NCBI GenBank assembly: GCA_965153355.1
Contig: OZ231128.1
Coordinates: 46,624,001 to 46,688,000, forward strand
Length of the DNA stretch: 64,000 nt
Direction: 5' to 3'
Source: Flaccisagitta enflata
Taxonomy: Eukaryota > Chaetognatha > Sagittoidea > Aphragmophora
The notes under the pieces were generated by a model, which worked only from the letters and a program-made list of their open reading frames with translations, did no database searches and was not told where the DNA came from. The position numbers were made by a program, and so were the translations under genes. Position 1 is the first letter of the stretch. Each line of letters opens with the position of its first letter. Of the stretch, positions 1 to 11,210 are shown piece after piece.

Positions 1-299
1 TTGCCGTTTCTTCCCATCAAATCTTACTGACATTTTTCTCTTCTGCTTAATTTGTCAATTCTTTCATCCTGAGCTTTTTATGCACATTTTTATTCATGTT
101 TTTGCTCGCCGTTCCCCCAAACGTGCCTTCAAAACTCCAGCAACTCACATGTTATGATGGAGCCTCTTGTTGTGAATTGCTTTAGCAATTCACTTTAGCA
201 CCACCCTATGACTCAACTTCTTTTTTTCTTTTTTATTCTTTCGGGGTTTTGTTTTTTTGTCTTTCTCTGTTTACTGAGTTTTGTCCCTCTGCCATTTTA

Positions 300-490
300 C
301 CCCTTCTTTGGGTTTTGGCTCTCTCCCGTCTTTACCCAACACTGGATTCATCTCTCAGTTGTCTTTCTTCTACACTGGGTCTTTCCCCAAGCCCTACACT
401 GGGTTTTGTCTCTCAACCGTCTTTCACCAATACTGGGTTTTGTCGCTCTGTCATTTTTCCCCTACACTGGGTCTTGGTATTCTACTGTAT
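300..490. repeat. degenerate tandem repeat, CACTGGGTTTTG motif
   Basis: A pyrimidine-rich stretch in which the phrase CACTGGGTTTTG or close variants recurs about every 40-45 bases, six or more times. No gene is seen in the first 600 bases. Confidence 0.6.
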
Positions 491-698
491 CCATTCTCTG
501 TCGTTTTTCTGTTATACTTAATTTTTTTCTATGTTTTCTTAACTTAATCGAATATTATAATATTTCAATACATATCTTATTAGATTATCTGAACAATTTA
601 TCTTAATCAAACATAGTGTATGAACACCTGAAATTCACATCTTTTGGCGACAGCCACTGGTTCATTTTGTATCCTGTTGTCAATTTTGACAAACTCAC

Positions 699-924
699 CC
701 AATAAATCATCGACGTTTGCATCTTTATCTCTGGCATTGTATTTGACGTTCGTCGTTGATGAAAACTCAGATGGCAATAACGAAGTTGACGACGACGACG
801 ACGATGATGACGATAACGACGATAACGATGATTTAGCCGTCAGCAGCAATGAAAGAAAGAAAGGTAAAAATAAGAGTTGACGTTGATGAGAAAAAAATGG
901 AGCGAAAGGGGAAAAACTCTCCAT
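699..924 (-). CDS. possible first coding exon of a secreted protein
   Basis: This is an open frame from an ATG at 924-922. It starts with a polar stretch (MESFSPFAPFFSHQRQ), then a hydrophobic core (LLFLPFFLSLLLTA) that looks like a signal peptide, then a Ser-rich run and a normal-looking stretch ending DKDANVDDLLG. The frame meets a strong splice donor (G|GTGAGT) at 698-693 and leaves one base of a codon. The next exon would lie beyond the left edge, so the rest of the protein is not visible. The plus strand of the same DNA reads as an Asp-rich peptide from the (GAC/GAT) run, so the Ser run could be only the shadow of a triplet repeat. The family is not recognised. The signal peptide and donor support the minus strand, but only moderately. 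Confidence 0.4.
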
Positions 925-1554
925 AGTTTTTTTTTTTAATGTTTTTCTTTTTTTTATTTAGCGTCTCTTAAGATGCAATTGATGTCGATGTTGTGCGTCT
1001 CCGACTTTCCCTCTCAGTCGTTCTTCGTTTGTTTGTTTTTTTTTTTCCTTTGTTTTTTTTCTTCTCAATTCTATTTTTCTTCCAGTAGATATTCCACATT
1101 CATCAAAGGATTGTTTGATCCGTTTATCATTATTTCAAGCGTAGCCGCAAATAGAATTAGAAAATCTGCCCTTTTTTTGCGACTAAGTTTCCAATTTTCT
1201 TTTTGAAAAAAAAAAAAAGATTGATATAAATTCGATTTGGACTTGAAAGGCTTGAAGAAGCGAGAAATAAGCGGAGAGAGAATTATCTAAAGACATCGAC
1301 TGTCAAGAATGGATAAATGCCACTGACAGGCCGGGAAACTCTCATTTCTATTTTTAGTCAAAGTCATATGCGACTTTCGTTTTTCGGTTGCATGCAAGCC
1401 ACTCTAGAAGTTCCACTCGAGAGGTTGGTAGGTCAGTCTGTAATTCCCGCTGCCTCGATTCATTGCATTGGTCCTTCAATCATTAACATTGTTTAACTTA
1501 AGCCTTTATTGTCTTTATTGTCATTCTTATGGTCAATTTGAATTGTAATTAGGT

Positions 1555-1765
1555 AATGTTAAGTTTTGTAAATTTGTAATTTTGTAATTTCGTAGTTTTG
1601 CAACTTTGTTTGAATTGCAAAGGTAACACGGAGCACGCGATTGTTGCCCTGTTGGCTCTTAGTCGCATGCTGCATGACTTGACAGTTAACACCCCACAAC
1701 GTCAATCGGGTAGTTGGTCCGTCCGTCCGTCTCCTTTTTGGGCAGCGGCCCCAAAGGGCGAGATG
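1555..1765. repeat. AHP and GCH remnants joined end to end
   Basis: The stretch begins with an ~8 bp repeat (GTAATTTT-like, 1565-1612). It then has GCACGCGATTGTTGCC, as at the inner end of other AHP copies, and a decayed AHP start (TTAGTCGCATGC then a GTCC tract). It ends in the GCH terminus GGGCAGCGGCCCC at 1740. No gene is seen from 925 to 2760 otherwise. Confidence 0.6.
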
Positions 1766-1934
1766 GGGAAGGAAATCAAAGGGGGAAAAAAGAAAAAAAA
1801 AGAGAAAATTTGGGGAAAATATAACTTTTGGCAGTACCAAATCATAAACACTGATAAGTACAGTATAAATCATCAATATTTAAACCTTACTACACTGTTG
1901 TATTGCCTAAGAAAATCATAGATTTTAAAATACG

Positions 1935-1957
1935 ACGCGACGCGTCGCGGGGAAGAA
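1935..1957. other. palindrome GCGACGCGTCGC
   Basis: A 12-base perfect palindrome inside a CpG-rich island of about 20 bases. Its role is unknown. Confidence 0.5.
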
Positions 1958-2049
1958 AATCAAAGGGGGGGGGAATCAAAAGCGACTCAATTATATACAC
2001 CCCTGGTCTCCTCATGTCTCCTCATGTCTTCATGTCATGTGGGGGCGTG

Positions 2050-2158
2050 GAGATATCTTGATATCTTAATACCTTGATACCGTTATATCTTGATATCTTT
2101 ATCTTTGTATATTTGTATCTTTGTATATTTGTATATTTGTATACTTTATATCTTACAT
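2050..2158. repeat. AT-rich minisatellite
   Basis: Tandem ATCTTGATA / TTTGTATAT-like units of about 9-10 bp, running from 2050 to 2158. Confidence 0.7.
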
Positions 2159-2762
2159 CTAAAGACGACGCCTCTCTTGGCCTTGTTTTTACATTCCAAA
2201 GATGCTCCGCGCCTTTTAAAAATGTCTTTTTATTCTATTTTTGTTCCCAAAACTGTGAAAAAAATTACAAACTGCATACCAAGGTTTGAGAACCCTTTAC
2301 CGCTACCGCTAACGCTACCACTAAAAAATTGACTTCCATGAAATTCCCAATCAATCCTATGGCAATTAGAAAGAGGTGGCGGCCCTATCAGGAACTTGTC
2401 AGATGATTCTGAAATTCGGCAAATCTCATCACATGATGATAACTGAAGGCGGTAAGATAAGATGAGAAATATGACCTCGCCCACCCATCCAAGTCCACAA
2501 TGTTTTAAGCTTGCATTACTTGTCTGTATACTTTTGTTCTAGATAGTATTCTTTTAAACAACAAATACCAACTTTTTTTTTCAACCACAATTAGCATCAG
2601 GCATCTATCATCATTCGCTCTTTTTTTTTCTTTTTCTTTTTTTTTTTTGGTGCATTTTTCCTCTGAGAAATTGGGCAATAATTCTTTTTCCCATTTACAT
2701 TTTACGCTTTCCTCCCCTTTTCTCTCCTTCATACAATGTAATACTTTTTTTCAAATTTCCTC

Positions 2763-2836
2763 CTTTGGGCAGCGGCCCCAAAGGGGTCGATGACCTATAT
2801 TTTCACACAAATGGGGAATTTTCTCCTCCTACTCCT
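2763..2836 (+). mobile_element. GCH terminus, truncated
   Basis: The GCH left end (GGGCAGCGGCCCC, then GATGACCTATATTTTCACAC) and its CTCC-rich flank are present. It is cut off directly by the next GCH start at 2839. Confidence 0.75.
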
Positions 2837-4043
2837 TTTTGGGCAGCGGCCCCAAAGGGCCGATGTCCTGTAGAACACAGGGGGGAATTTCCATACGTCC
2901 GTCCGTCCTTCCGTCCTTCTGTCCTTCCGTCCTTCCATCCCCCCCCATTGGCCTCAAATCTGCCCTCCCAGCCCTCAAATTTGCCCTCCCAGCCCTCAAA
3001 TTTGCCCTCCCAGCCCTCAATTTAGCCCCCCAGGCCTCAAATCAGCTTTCCAGGCTTTAGATCAGCCCCCCACCTCAAATCTGACACCCAGACCTCAAAT
3101 CTGCCTTCCGGACCCTCAATTAGCCCTCAAAGCATAAAATAGTCGCGAAAGCGTTAGATGGTCAGCGGTACCCGTTGCCCCTATGTGAGTGTTTGAGGGT
3201 GTGAGGTGGTTAGAGGGGCAGCGGCTCCGAAGGGGCCGATGACCTTTGCTGTTTTTATTTGGGCCTAAAGGATGGAATTAGGGCCTGGTGGCTGCAATTG
3301 GGGCCTTGAGGCTTGGATTAGGGCCTTGAAGCTGGGATTTGAGCTTCGAGGCTGGGATTTCAGTTTTGAGGCTGAGATTTGAGCTTTGAGGCTGGAATTT
3401 GAGCTTTATGGGTGGGATTTGAGCTTTATGGGTGGGACTTGAGCTGTATGGGTGGAATTTGAGCTTTGAGGCTGGGATTTGAGTTTCAAAGCTGGGATTT
3501 AAGCTTCTAGGCCGGGATTTGAGCTTCAAGGCTTGGATTTGTGCCTGGAGACTGGGATTTGAGCCTCAGGGCTGGGATTTGAGCCTTGAGGCTGGGATTT
3601 TAGCCTGGAGACTGAGATTTGAGCCTCGAGGCTGGGATTTGAGCTTCGAAGCAAGGATTTGAGCCTTGAGGGGGGGGGACGGATAAGGAGGAGAAGAAGG
3701 AGGAGGAGGAGAAATTTCCCCTATGTGTGAAAGCATAGGTCATCGACCCCTTCGGGGCCGCTGCCCAATCAGCCCTCCATGGCTTAGATTTGCCCTCCAA
3801 ACGTCAGATTGGCTCTCCAAGCCTTAATTATGCCCTCCAGCCTTCAAATATACCTTCAGCGGCCTAAATCGGTCATCTAAGGCCTGAAATATGCCCCCTC
3901 AGGACGTATGGAAATTCCCCCCTGTGTTCTAGAGGACATCGGGCCTTTGGGGCCGCTGCCCTGCTCTCACTCCACTTTTTCACAGGATCACTCCCAGCAG
4001 GGCATCGGGTACCGCTGACCATGTGCGATCCTTGGATGACTAG
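2837..4043 (+). mobile_element. GCH element, subtype with GATGTCCTGTAGAACACAGG, interrupted
   Basis: The left terminus is at 2837-2900 and the matching inverted right terminus at 3900-3965. The right terminus is followed by the outer stem GCCCTGCT...AGCAGGGC and the tail CCGCTGACCATGTGCGATCC. The interior holds CCCTCCCAGCCCTCAAATTT tandem units. A second GCH element (3143-3767) sits inside it. Confidence 0.7.
3143..3767 (+). mobile_element. GCH element nested in another GCH element
   Basis: The outer end AATAGTCGCGAAAGCG lies at 3143. It is followed by GGTCAGCGGTACCCGTTGCC, the CCCCT/AGGGG stem, the GC hairpin and about 20 tandem GGCTGGGATTTGAGCCT-like 18-20 bp units. The inverted terminus ends CGGGGCCGCTGCCC at 3767. 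Host-type repeats resume on the right. Confidence 0.7.
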
Positions 4044-4049
4044 TTTGTA

Positions 4050-4440
4050 CCCCCAGCCTCCAGGCCCATATCTCAGCCTCGGGGCCCATATCCCAGCCTC
4101 GAGGCCCAAATCCCAGTCTTGAGGCCCAAATCCCAACCTCAAGGCCCAAATCCCGATCCCAAAGCCCAAATTCCAGCCTCAAGGGATTTCGGCTTCAAGA
4201 CTGGGATGCAGGCCTCAAGGCTGGGATGCAGGCCTCAAGGCTGAGATGTGGGCCTGGAGGCTGGGTGAGGGGGGTGCGGAGGAGAAGGAGAAGGAGGAGT
4301 CGGAGGAGAAAACTCCCCATGTCTGTGAAAGCAATGGTCATCGACCCCTTCGGGGCTGCTGCCCTGCTCCCCCCTCAACTTCTTCCAAAACCTACTTAAG
4401 CAGGGCACGGGTACCGCTTTTGCGACTATTTCTACTCTTT
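4050..4440 (+). mobile_element. GCH element, left end missing
   Basis: Tandem CAAATCCCAGCCTC units run from 4060 and invert near 4180-4200. They are followed by a complete right terminus (GAAAACTCCCC to GCTGCTGCCCTGCT) and the outer end TTTTGCGACTATTT near 4435. Confidence 0.7.
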
Positions 4441-4537
4441 CCTCTTTCCTCTTCCTCCTCCTCCGTCTTATTCATCTTTTTGCTATTTCTTCTTCTTCTA
4501 TTCCATGTTGTATTTTGGCCTCCTCTCTTCTTCCTTT

Positions 4538-4594
4538 GGGCTGCGGCCCCAAAGGGGTCAATGACCTATGTTTTCATGGTGAGAATTTCCTCCT
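4538..4594 (+). mobile_element. GCH terminus fragment
   Basis: A truncated copy of the GCH start (GGGCTGCGGCCCC) lies directly before a complete element. Confidence 0.65.
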
Positions 4595-5320
4595 TTTGGG
4601 CAGCGGCCCCAAAGGGGCCGATGACCTATGCTTTCACACAGGGGAAATTTCTCCTTCTCCTTCTTCTCCTTCTACGTCCCCCCCCCTGGCCTTGGGACCC
4701 AAATCCTAGCTTCAAGACCCAAATCCTAGCTTCAAGGCTCAAATCCTAGTCTCGAGGCTCAAATCCCAGTCAAGGCTCAAATCCCAGTCTCGAGGCTCAA
4801 ATCCCAGTCTCGAGGCTCAAATCCCAGTCTTGAGGCTCAAATCCCAGCCTTGAGGCTCAAATCCCAGTCTTGAGGCTCAAATCCCAGCCTGGGGCTCTAA
4901 CTCCAGTCTTGAGGCTCAAATCCCAGCCTCGAGGCCCAAATCCCAGCCTCGAGGCCCAAATCCCAGCCTCTTGGCTCAAATCCCAGCCTTGAGGCTCAAA
5001 TCCAAGCCTCTTGGCTCAATTCCCAGCCTTGAGGCTCAAATTCCAGCCTTGAGTCTCAAATCCTAGTCTTAAGGCCCAAATCCTAGTGTCGAGCCTCAAA
5101 TCCCAGCCTCAAAGCTCAAATCCCAGCCTCAAGGCTCAAATCCCAGTCTCAAGGCCCCAATTACAGCCTCCAGACCCTAATCCCAGCCTTGAGGCTCAAA
5201 TAAAAACAGCATAGGTCATCGGCCCCTTCGGGGCCGCTGCCCCTCTAACCACCACACACCCACACACTCTCATAGGGGCAACGGGTACCGCTGACCATCT
5301 AACGCTTTTGCGACTATTAC
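4595..5320 (+). mobile_element. complete GCH element
   Basis: The left terminus TTTTGGGCAGCGGCCCC is at 4595. About 25 tandem units of 20 bp (GGCTCAAATCCCAGTCTCGA) fill 4690-5190. The inverted right terminus is at 5207-5245, followed by the CCCCT...AGGGG stem and the outer end GCTTTTGCGACTATT. Degenerate tandem units continue to about 5480. Confidence 0.8.
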
Positions 5321-5496
5321 CCCCTTCGAGGCCTAAATTCTAGTATTGAGGCTCAAATCCCAACCATGAAGCCTTGAATCTTAAACCCCAGCCCAGTAGC
5401 TCAAATCCAAACCTCAAGGCTCAAATCTCAGTCTCAAGGCTCTAGGCTCTAGGCTCCAGACTCAACCTCCGAGTTGAAAAATGGCCCCGAGACTGG

Positions 5497-5754
5497 GCGT
5501 GTTTCTAGTCACAGACAATCGCGTTTTTAAAGGGCCAGTCAGTCGCTCACTACATTTGTTTGCTCGCACGGCTCACTCGCTCCGCAGCGCTCCGCTTTGC
5601 TACTTTTGCTTTGCTCACTCGCTCCGTTCATGGGCTCAGTCACTCACTTCGCTCACTCCCTCATGGGACAGTTGAAATTCTTGAAAATGTGTTCATGCTG
5701 TAATCGCGTTTCACAAGAACAAACGCGTTTTTCATCTTTACTAGAAACACGCCC
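5497..5754 (+). mobile_element. 258 bp TIR element (MITE)
   Basis: The ends are a perfect 14-bp inverted pair, GGGCGTGTTTCTAG and CTAGAAACACGCCC. The inside has tandem GCTCACTCGCTCCG-like units. A second, decayed copy in reverse is at 46637-46921. No clear target duplication is seen. Confidence 0.8.
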
Positions 5755-6059
5755 TTAAGGTCAAATTTCCCAAATCTGTAATCTCAGCCTTGTAGCCAAA
5801 ATTGTATTTCAAAGGCCTCATTCGCAACCAAAGGAATCCCATATGATTCACCCCATGTTCTTTGACCCTACCTTGCTCTCATCTAATAACTATTCAGCAT
5901 CAGTTGAGCAGAGCGATGGGTACCCCTAAGCGACGTAGGAGAATGAGTAACCACCCTCAATTTGTGTCCAATCCGGCAAATTTAGTGTCCCAGTGCAAAC
6001 TAACTTGTGATTTTTTAAATTGTAACTGTAAAAAAATATGGATTACTGCCATACTTTGG

Positions 6060-6240
6060 AAATCAAGGCGGGATACATTGGCACAAGTCGCATGCCAGTG
6101 GGCAGGGGTAGTGATAAAAATGGTTACCCAAATATTTGGGCAGGGGTATTAATGTATAAAACCCATATAAGTGCCGAAAACATAAAGTGCAATCAACCAA
6201 CCAACCATCCGACAGACAATACTACTCGACTAAAAAAAAA
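6060..6240 (-). mobile_element. decayed AHP copy
   Basis: It has an AGTCGCATGCCAGTGGGCAG block, then a CAACCAACCAACC tract and a weak ACTCGACTAAAA end. This is the AHP order in a decayed state. Confidence 0.45.
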
Positions 6241-6289
6241 GCCTCACCTCATTTTGAGTTTATGCATAAAAAAAAAACATTTTTCTGTA

Positions 6290-6480
6290 GAAGTGATTTG
6301 AAAGATTTTTAAATTTTCTTTCATTCTAGACCAATCCCAGATCCGTATCTCAAACAGTTCAGGAGCTAGAGCTCGTCAAAGTTATCTTCTTATTTGTAAA
6401 AACGCTCATTTTTCAATGGAATTGCAAACTGATAATGGCAATCACCCCCACAAGTGCAGGAAATAGAATGGAATTAGGTG
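6290..6480 (-). repeat. relative of the 15636-16007 MITE
   Basis: The block TTCATTCTAGACCAATCCCA and its flank match, in reverse complement, the interior of the TIR element at 15636-16007. The surrounding 6480-7900 is AT-rich with pyrimidine runs, and no gene is seen. Confidence 0.55.
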
Positions 6481-7254
6481 ATTTGCGCCATAAAACTAGA
6501 TCTGTTTGAAAGATGTTTTCTTGGTAGAAAATCTTAGCCACTTATACATTTAGGTTCTATCATCTACTGACAATGTAGTTCAAGTCTTCGTCTTGCATTG
6601 TCATGGCTGACGGCCCTGAATTTTGCATTTTACGTATGAGGGTATTTTTACTCCATTTTCCTAGATCTCAGCAAATTGCTTTTTTGAGTTCATTTAATAC
6701 TCTGAGGTTTATACCAATATACCAATATGAATGCCCTGCCCTGAAACTAAGCCTGGGGGATAAATTAGGTCTATGTACAATAATATTTGGTAACAGACAA
6801 ATGATTTTAGGCCTAAAATGATTCTATTTCCAGATATCGTATAAATCATGGGACTGTGCAATGTTTCTTCTCATTCTTATGCCATTTCTAAAGGAATAAA
6901 GCTAGAATTGCCAGATTGGAGCCAAATGAAAGATCATTTTAAGATATTTTTAACGGTCCAAGGTTTTAATTAGTTTTTTCAAAATTCAGTATGACAATTT
7001 ACTATTTAAAAGTGTGGCTTTTTTATTGAGTTGAGTAGTAGCGGGTCATAGAGTGGCGTGCATGCTCATTTAATTCTGATTAGTTCACAAATTTTTTTTT
7101 CTTTTTTTTTTTTGTATCTTTTTTTTTGTATATTCTTTTACTTTCTTTTTATCGTTTTCCACTTTCTTTTGTTTTCCTCAATAAAATTGTTATTTCAACA
7201 ACTTATAATCCTGACGGAAGGGTCGGCCATGACAGTCCCTTTTCCTACATCACT

Positions 7255-7292
7255 GACACCGCTGACCTTGCGCAATCCTTGGATGATTGGTT
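7255..7292 (+). repeat. solo GCH tail fragment
   Basis: CCGCTGACCTTGCGCAATCC then TTGGATGATTGG matches the outermost tail of GCH elements at 4014-4043 and 62590-62620, without the rest of the element. Confidence 0.55.
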
Positions 7293-7918
7293 ATCCACAT
7301 CGTCTTTCGCCTTTGGTGACATCTTCATTTTTATCATCTTCATCTCTTTTCATTTCTGAACGAGATCACGACCTTTTGTTCATATTGCCTCTCTCTCCTT
7401 TCTTGTCTCCGACAGTTTCATTCTTCATTCTTTTTTCTTTTTCACTTTTTTTACCTAACCTTATCTTTCCCATTGTATCTCTTAGAAAATTGGAGGGACC
7501 AACTTTTCTTCTAGGGAAAGGTTATACTCACACCGAATTGAGCGATGCTCTGTGATTCTCTGAGGAAAGAAAGCAGAGGGGAAACAATATGCGGTTAGAA
7601 CTTCCAACTTAAAAGTGCCCTTCTCACAAATACATACATGTTTAAAAAGGTTTTTTCTATTTGAATGACGCATTCCGATGTATGCAATATGGTTTTTGGG
7701 CAGCACCCCAAAACCTTACAGATCCCCAGAAAGACATGAATGGGCCTAATGAGCTTTTACTCAATTCCATTACCCATCAGCCCAAGCATAAGTCATCAGT
7801 CCCTACTAGCAGGCCTCTTGATTAAGATTTTTTTTCCGAGCAGCAGGATTTGTTTACTAAAATCTTCCGACAGTCCATCTTGATTATACATATTTATGAT
7901 GAGACTCCACTTTAGTTA

Positions 7919-8481
7919 CAGTAGATTCCGTCTAGACTTGGGATAACGGGGGCAAGCATTGAGGAAAGACAAATGAAGCCAGGGGGGAGATATTTGGAAT
8001 ATAGACTAATAAAAGGATGCTTTATTCCCCATGATAGCTGGTTGCCATGGAAACACATTTCCATGTATTCTCGCAAAAATATTGATATTTTGAGAAATTT
8101 TTTTAGGGAACATTGCTTAAAATCAAATTTGCAACAACTTTCCCACAGTATGTTCTGTAAGAATGTCGCTCGTTTGGCCGTTGCTAGGGGCCGTCACACA
8201 TAGTTACGCTCCCTAGCAACGGCCAAACGAGCGATATTCTTACAGAACATACTGTGGGAAAGTTGTTGCAAATTTGATTTTAAGCAATGTTCCCTGAAAA
8301 AATTTCTCAAAATGTTGATATTTTTGTGAGAATACATGGAAATGTGTTTCCATGGCAACTAGCTATCAGGGGTAATAAAGCATCCTTTTATTAGTTTATA
8401 ATCTAAATATCACTCTCTTAGCTTTATTTGTCTTTCCATAGTGCTTGCCCCCGTTATCTCAAGTCTAGATGGAATCTACTG
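7919..8481. mobile_element. foldback (palindromic) transposon, TA-flanked
   Basis: Two arms of about 275 bp are near-perfect reverse complements around a ~16-20 base spacer at 8195-8210. The ends are CAGTAGATTCC and GGAATCTACTG, each flanked by TA. This fits a Tc1/mariner-pogo type non-autonomous foldback. The short open frames inside are only arm sequence. Confidence 0.9.
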
Positions 8482-8645
8482 TATCAAAAAAACACATGAA
8501 TTTATCCTTGATTCTCTTTAAATGGGTGTGATAGTAAGTGGATGGGTGATAGTTTTTTTTGTCTTTCGATTTCATAAATAAAAAAAGTTCATGGTTTCAA
8601 AAAAAGGAATCTTTCATTTTTCTAACCCTTTTTCTCTTCTTTTTC

Positions 8646-8808
8646 TTTTTAGTCGCGTGCACGTGACTCTACAACCCGCTTTGTCCGTCGGTTGGTCGGT
8701 TGGTCGCTTGGTCCGTCACACTTTACTTTTTTTATGATTTTATTTCTTTGACCTCACTGCTCCTGCCCAAATGATCTGGTGACCTCGAATACGGCCCCTG
8801 CCCACTAG
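8646..8808 (+). mobile_element. AHP copy, AACAAGG end missing
   Basis: It starts with the hairpin AGTCGCGTGCACGTGACT, then CCCGCTTTGTCCGTCGG, a GGTT/GGTC tract and the internal CTGCTCCTGCCCAAATG block. It stops after CCCCTGCCCAC. Confidence 0.85.
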
Positions 8809-8987
8809 AAATCGGTATCTCCGTTACTATCAATTTGGGAACACCAACCAGGAGCGATTTTCTTTCTATATATATAGACTGAGGGCCCCGGGGTCGAGAA
8901 TCGGATCACCGGCGCAATTTTCCACTCGCGCATTCCTCATTTTGGCGATCAAAAAACCATGGTATCAATATTGCAAGGGACCAATGG

Positions 8988-9059
8988 TACCCTCAACTTT
9001 GGAAGCTTACTGCTTCTAAACGAACAAAGATAGAAGATCGCGCTTGGCGCCATTTTAAA
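8988..9059 (+). repeat. ~190 bp satellite, partial unit
   Basis: CTTTGGAAGCTTACTGCTTC through GCGCTTGGCGCCATTTTAAA is the final third of the satellite unit that repeats at 9571-9950. It is cut by a retrotransposon insertion. Confidence 0.85.
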
Positions 9060-9570
9060 GGCCTCACAAGGATCAACCCAGGGATGTTCTGGGAAGTGCG
9101 TGATGCAAGAGGTGGCCCGAGGCTGGTCAAAGAAATGGCAGCGAATGGCCGAAAGCAAAGGCACACCTTCTTTTCTTACAGGGTCATCCAGAAGTGGAAC
9201 CTACTTCCGGCAGACTTGAAAATGGCTAAGTCCCTCGATTCCTTCAAGAATCGCCTTGATGAGAGGATCCTGAAGGCCGACTAACATGGTAAAGGGGTTG
9301 AACCTAACCCCTCAAGACTGGAAATTGTAAGTTTTATCTGCTATTATGGATGATGTCTTGGTAATGGTAATATACCAAGTGAAGTATGGTGAGTTTTGTT
9401 CACTTATTTGTCTTTGTTTTTTGGTAAAGGATACCAAAGGAATGGATTTACACGGAAATGTTGTTAGTTGTGATGGATATGTACGAATGCAGATGAGTGA
9501 CGGTTTGCACCGGGTCCACAAGCCACTGGCTTTCCTTTTCCGGTTGACTTGAACTTGAACTTGAACTTGA
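9060..9570 (+). pseudogene. 5'-truncated non-LTR retrotransposon, end of the RT ORF plus 3' UTR
   Basis: From 9060 to 9284 the plus strand encodes about 74 residues ending ...FFSYRVIQKWNLLPADLKMA then KSLDSFKNRLDERILKAD and a stop. This is the pattern (FF..RV...WN.LP......S..FK..LD) found at the very C-terminus of the reverse transcriptase ORF of CR1/Jockey/RTE-like LINEs; no RT catalytic motif is retained. A ~260-base 3' UTR follows and the copy ends in a (TTGAAC)n tail at 9548-9570. It is inserted in a satellite unit, whose sequence resumes at AGAGCACAAAAAAT. A target duplication of at most AAAG is possible. The exact LINE clade cannot be fixed from this short tail. Confidence 0.75.
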
Positions 9571-9950
9571 AAGAGCACAAAAAATTCTTTCTTTACCCCA
9601 CAAATTTCATCTAAATCTCATGAAAAACAACAGAGTAACAAGCGTCCAAAGTTGGATGAAGTTTGACTAAATTCTTAAAATTATATCAATTTCACCCCTA
9701 ACTTTGGAAGCTTACCGCTTCTAAACGAACAAAGATAGAAGATCGCGCTTGGCGCCATTTTAAAAAGCACAAAAAATCCTTTCTTTACCCCACAAATTTC
9801 ATCTAAATTGGTTGAAAAACAACAGAGTAACAAGCATCCAAAGTTGGTTGAAGTTTAAGTAAATTCTTAGAATTGTATCAATTTCACCACTAACTTTGGA
9901 AGCTTATTGCTTCTTAACAAAGATAGAAGATCGCGCTTGGCGCCATCTTA
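9571..9950 (+). repeat. ~190 bp satellite, two units
   Basis: Two successive units run from AAAAGCACAAAAAATCC to GCGCTTGGCGCCAT(T/C)TTAAA, with the boundary near 9762. Confidence 0.9.
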
Positions 9951-10544
9951 AATAGTCCCAAAAGCGTTAGATGGTCAGCGGTACCCGTTGCCCCTATGTG
10001 ATGTGTGATGGTGAGAGGGGCAGCTGACCTATGCTTAGTAAGTTTTGAAGCTCTAGGATTGAATTTGAGCATCAAGGTTGTGATTTGAGCCATGAGGCTG
10101 TGATTTGAGCCATGAGGCTGTGATTTGAGCCATGAGACTGTGATTTGAGCCTCAAGGCTGGTATTTGAGGCTTGAGGCTTGGATATAAGACTTTAGGCTG
10201 GGATACAAGCCTTGAGGCTAGGATGTGACTCATGTGAGCCTCGAGGCTGAGATATGGGCCTCTAGGCTGGGATATGAGCCGCTAGTCTGGGATATGGGCC
10301 TGGAGGCTGGGATATGGGCCTCTAGACTGGGATTTGAGCCTTAAGGTTGGGATTTGAGTCTTGAGGCTAGAATTTGGGCCTCTAGACTAGGATCTGGGCC
10401 TCTAGACTAGGATTATGGCCCCAAGGCCAGGATATGAACTTCGAAGGGGGTGGATGGAGAAGATGAAGGAGGAGGAGATGAAGGAAAAATTTCCCTCTTA
10501 TGTGTGAAAGCATAGGTCATCGGCCACTTCGGGGCCGCTGCCCA
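9951..10544 (+). mobile_element. complete GCH element inserted in the satellite
   Basis: The outer end AATAGTCCCAAAAGCG is followed by GGTCAGCGGTACCCGTTGCC. Tandem GTGATTTGAGCCATGAGGCT-like units fill 10050-10440. The right terminus is at 10490-10544, ending GGGGCCGCTGCCC. The satellite resumes exactly afterwards (AAAAGCACAAAAAATCC). Confidence 0.8.
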
Positions 10545-10730
10545 AAAGCACAAAAAATCCTTTCTTTATCCCACAAATTTCATCTAAATCATGAAATCAT
10601 GAAAAATAACAGAGTAACAACCATCCAAAGTTGGATGAAGTTGGAGTAAATTCTTAAAATTATATCAATTTCACCCCTAACATTGGAAGCTTACTGCTTC
10701 TAAATAACAAAGATAGAAGATCGCGCTTGG
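10545..10730 (+). repeat. ~190 bp satellite, one unit
   Basis: A full unit, followed by a short (AGAAAT)n run at 10731-10760. Confidence 0.9.
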
Positions 10731-10784
10731 CATAGAAATAGAAATAGAAATAGAAAAGTCACAAAAAAGCACAAAAAAGCACAA

Positions 10785-11210
10785 ATAGTGACAAAAGCGT
10801 TAGATGGTCAGCGGTACCATTGCCCTGCTTAAGTAGGTTGTGGTTCAAGTTGAGGGGGGAGCAGGGCAGCGCCCCCAAAGGTGTCAATGACGTATGCTTT
10901 CACGCATATGGGGAGTTTTCTCCTTCTTCTCCTCCTCCTCCTCCACACCCCCCTCCCCCCAGCCTCCAGGCCCATATCCCAGCCTCCAGCCCCAAATTCC
11001 AGTCTTGAGGTCCAAATCCTTAGAGAGTAGAATTTGGGCCTTGGGGTTGGGATTTGGGCCTTAAGGGTGGGATTTAGGCCTCAAGACTGAGATTTGGGCC
11101 TGGAGGCTGGGATATGGGCCTCCAGGCTGAGATATGGGCCTGGAGACTGGGGGAGAGGGGGTACGAAGGAGAAGGAGGAGAAGAAGAACGAGAAAACTCC
11201 CCATATATGT
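10785..11210 (+). mobile_element. GCH element, right outer end missing
   Basis: The outer end AAATAGTGACAAAAGCG is followed by the outer stem GCCCTGCT...AGCAGGGC, a damaged GC hairpin and tandem units. The centre inversion is at 11018-11036 (AATCCTTAGAGAGTAGAATT). The right terminus stops at GAAAACTCCCCATATATG. From 11211 to 11640 no feature is recognised. Confidence 0.75.
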
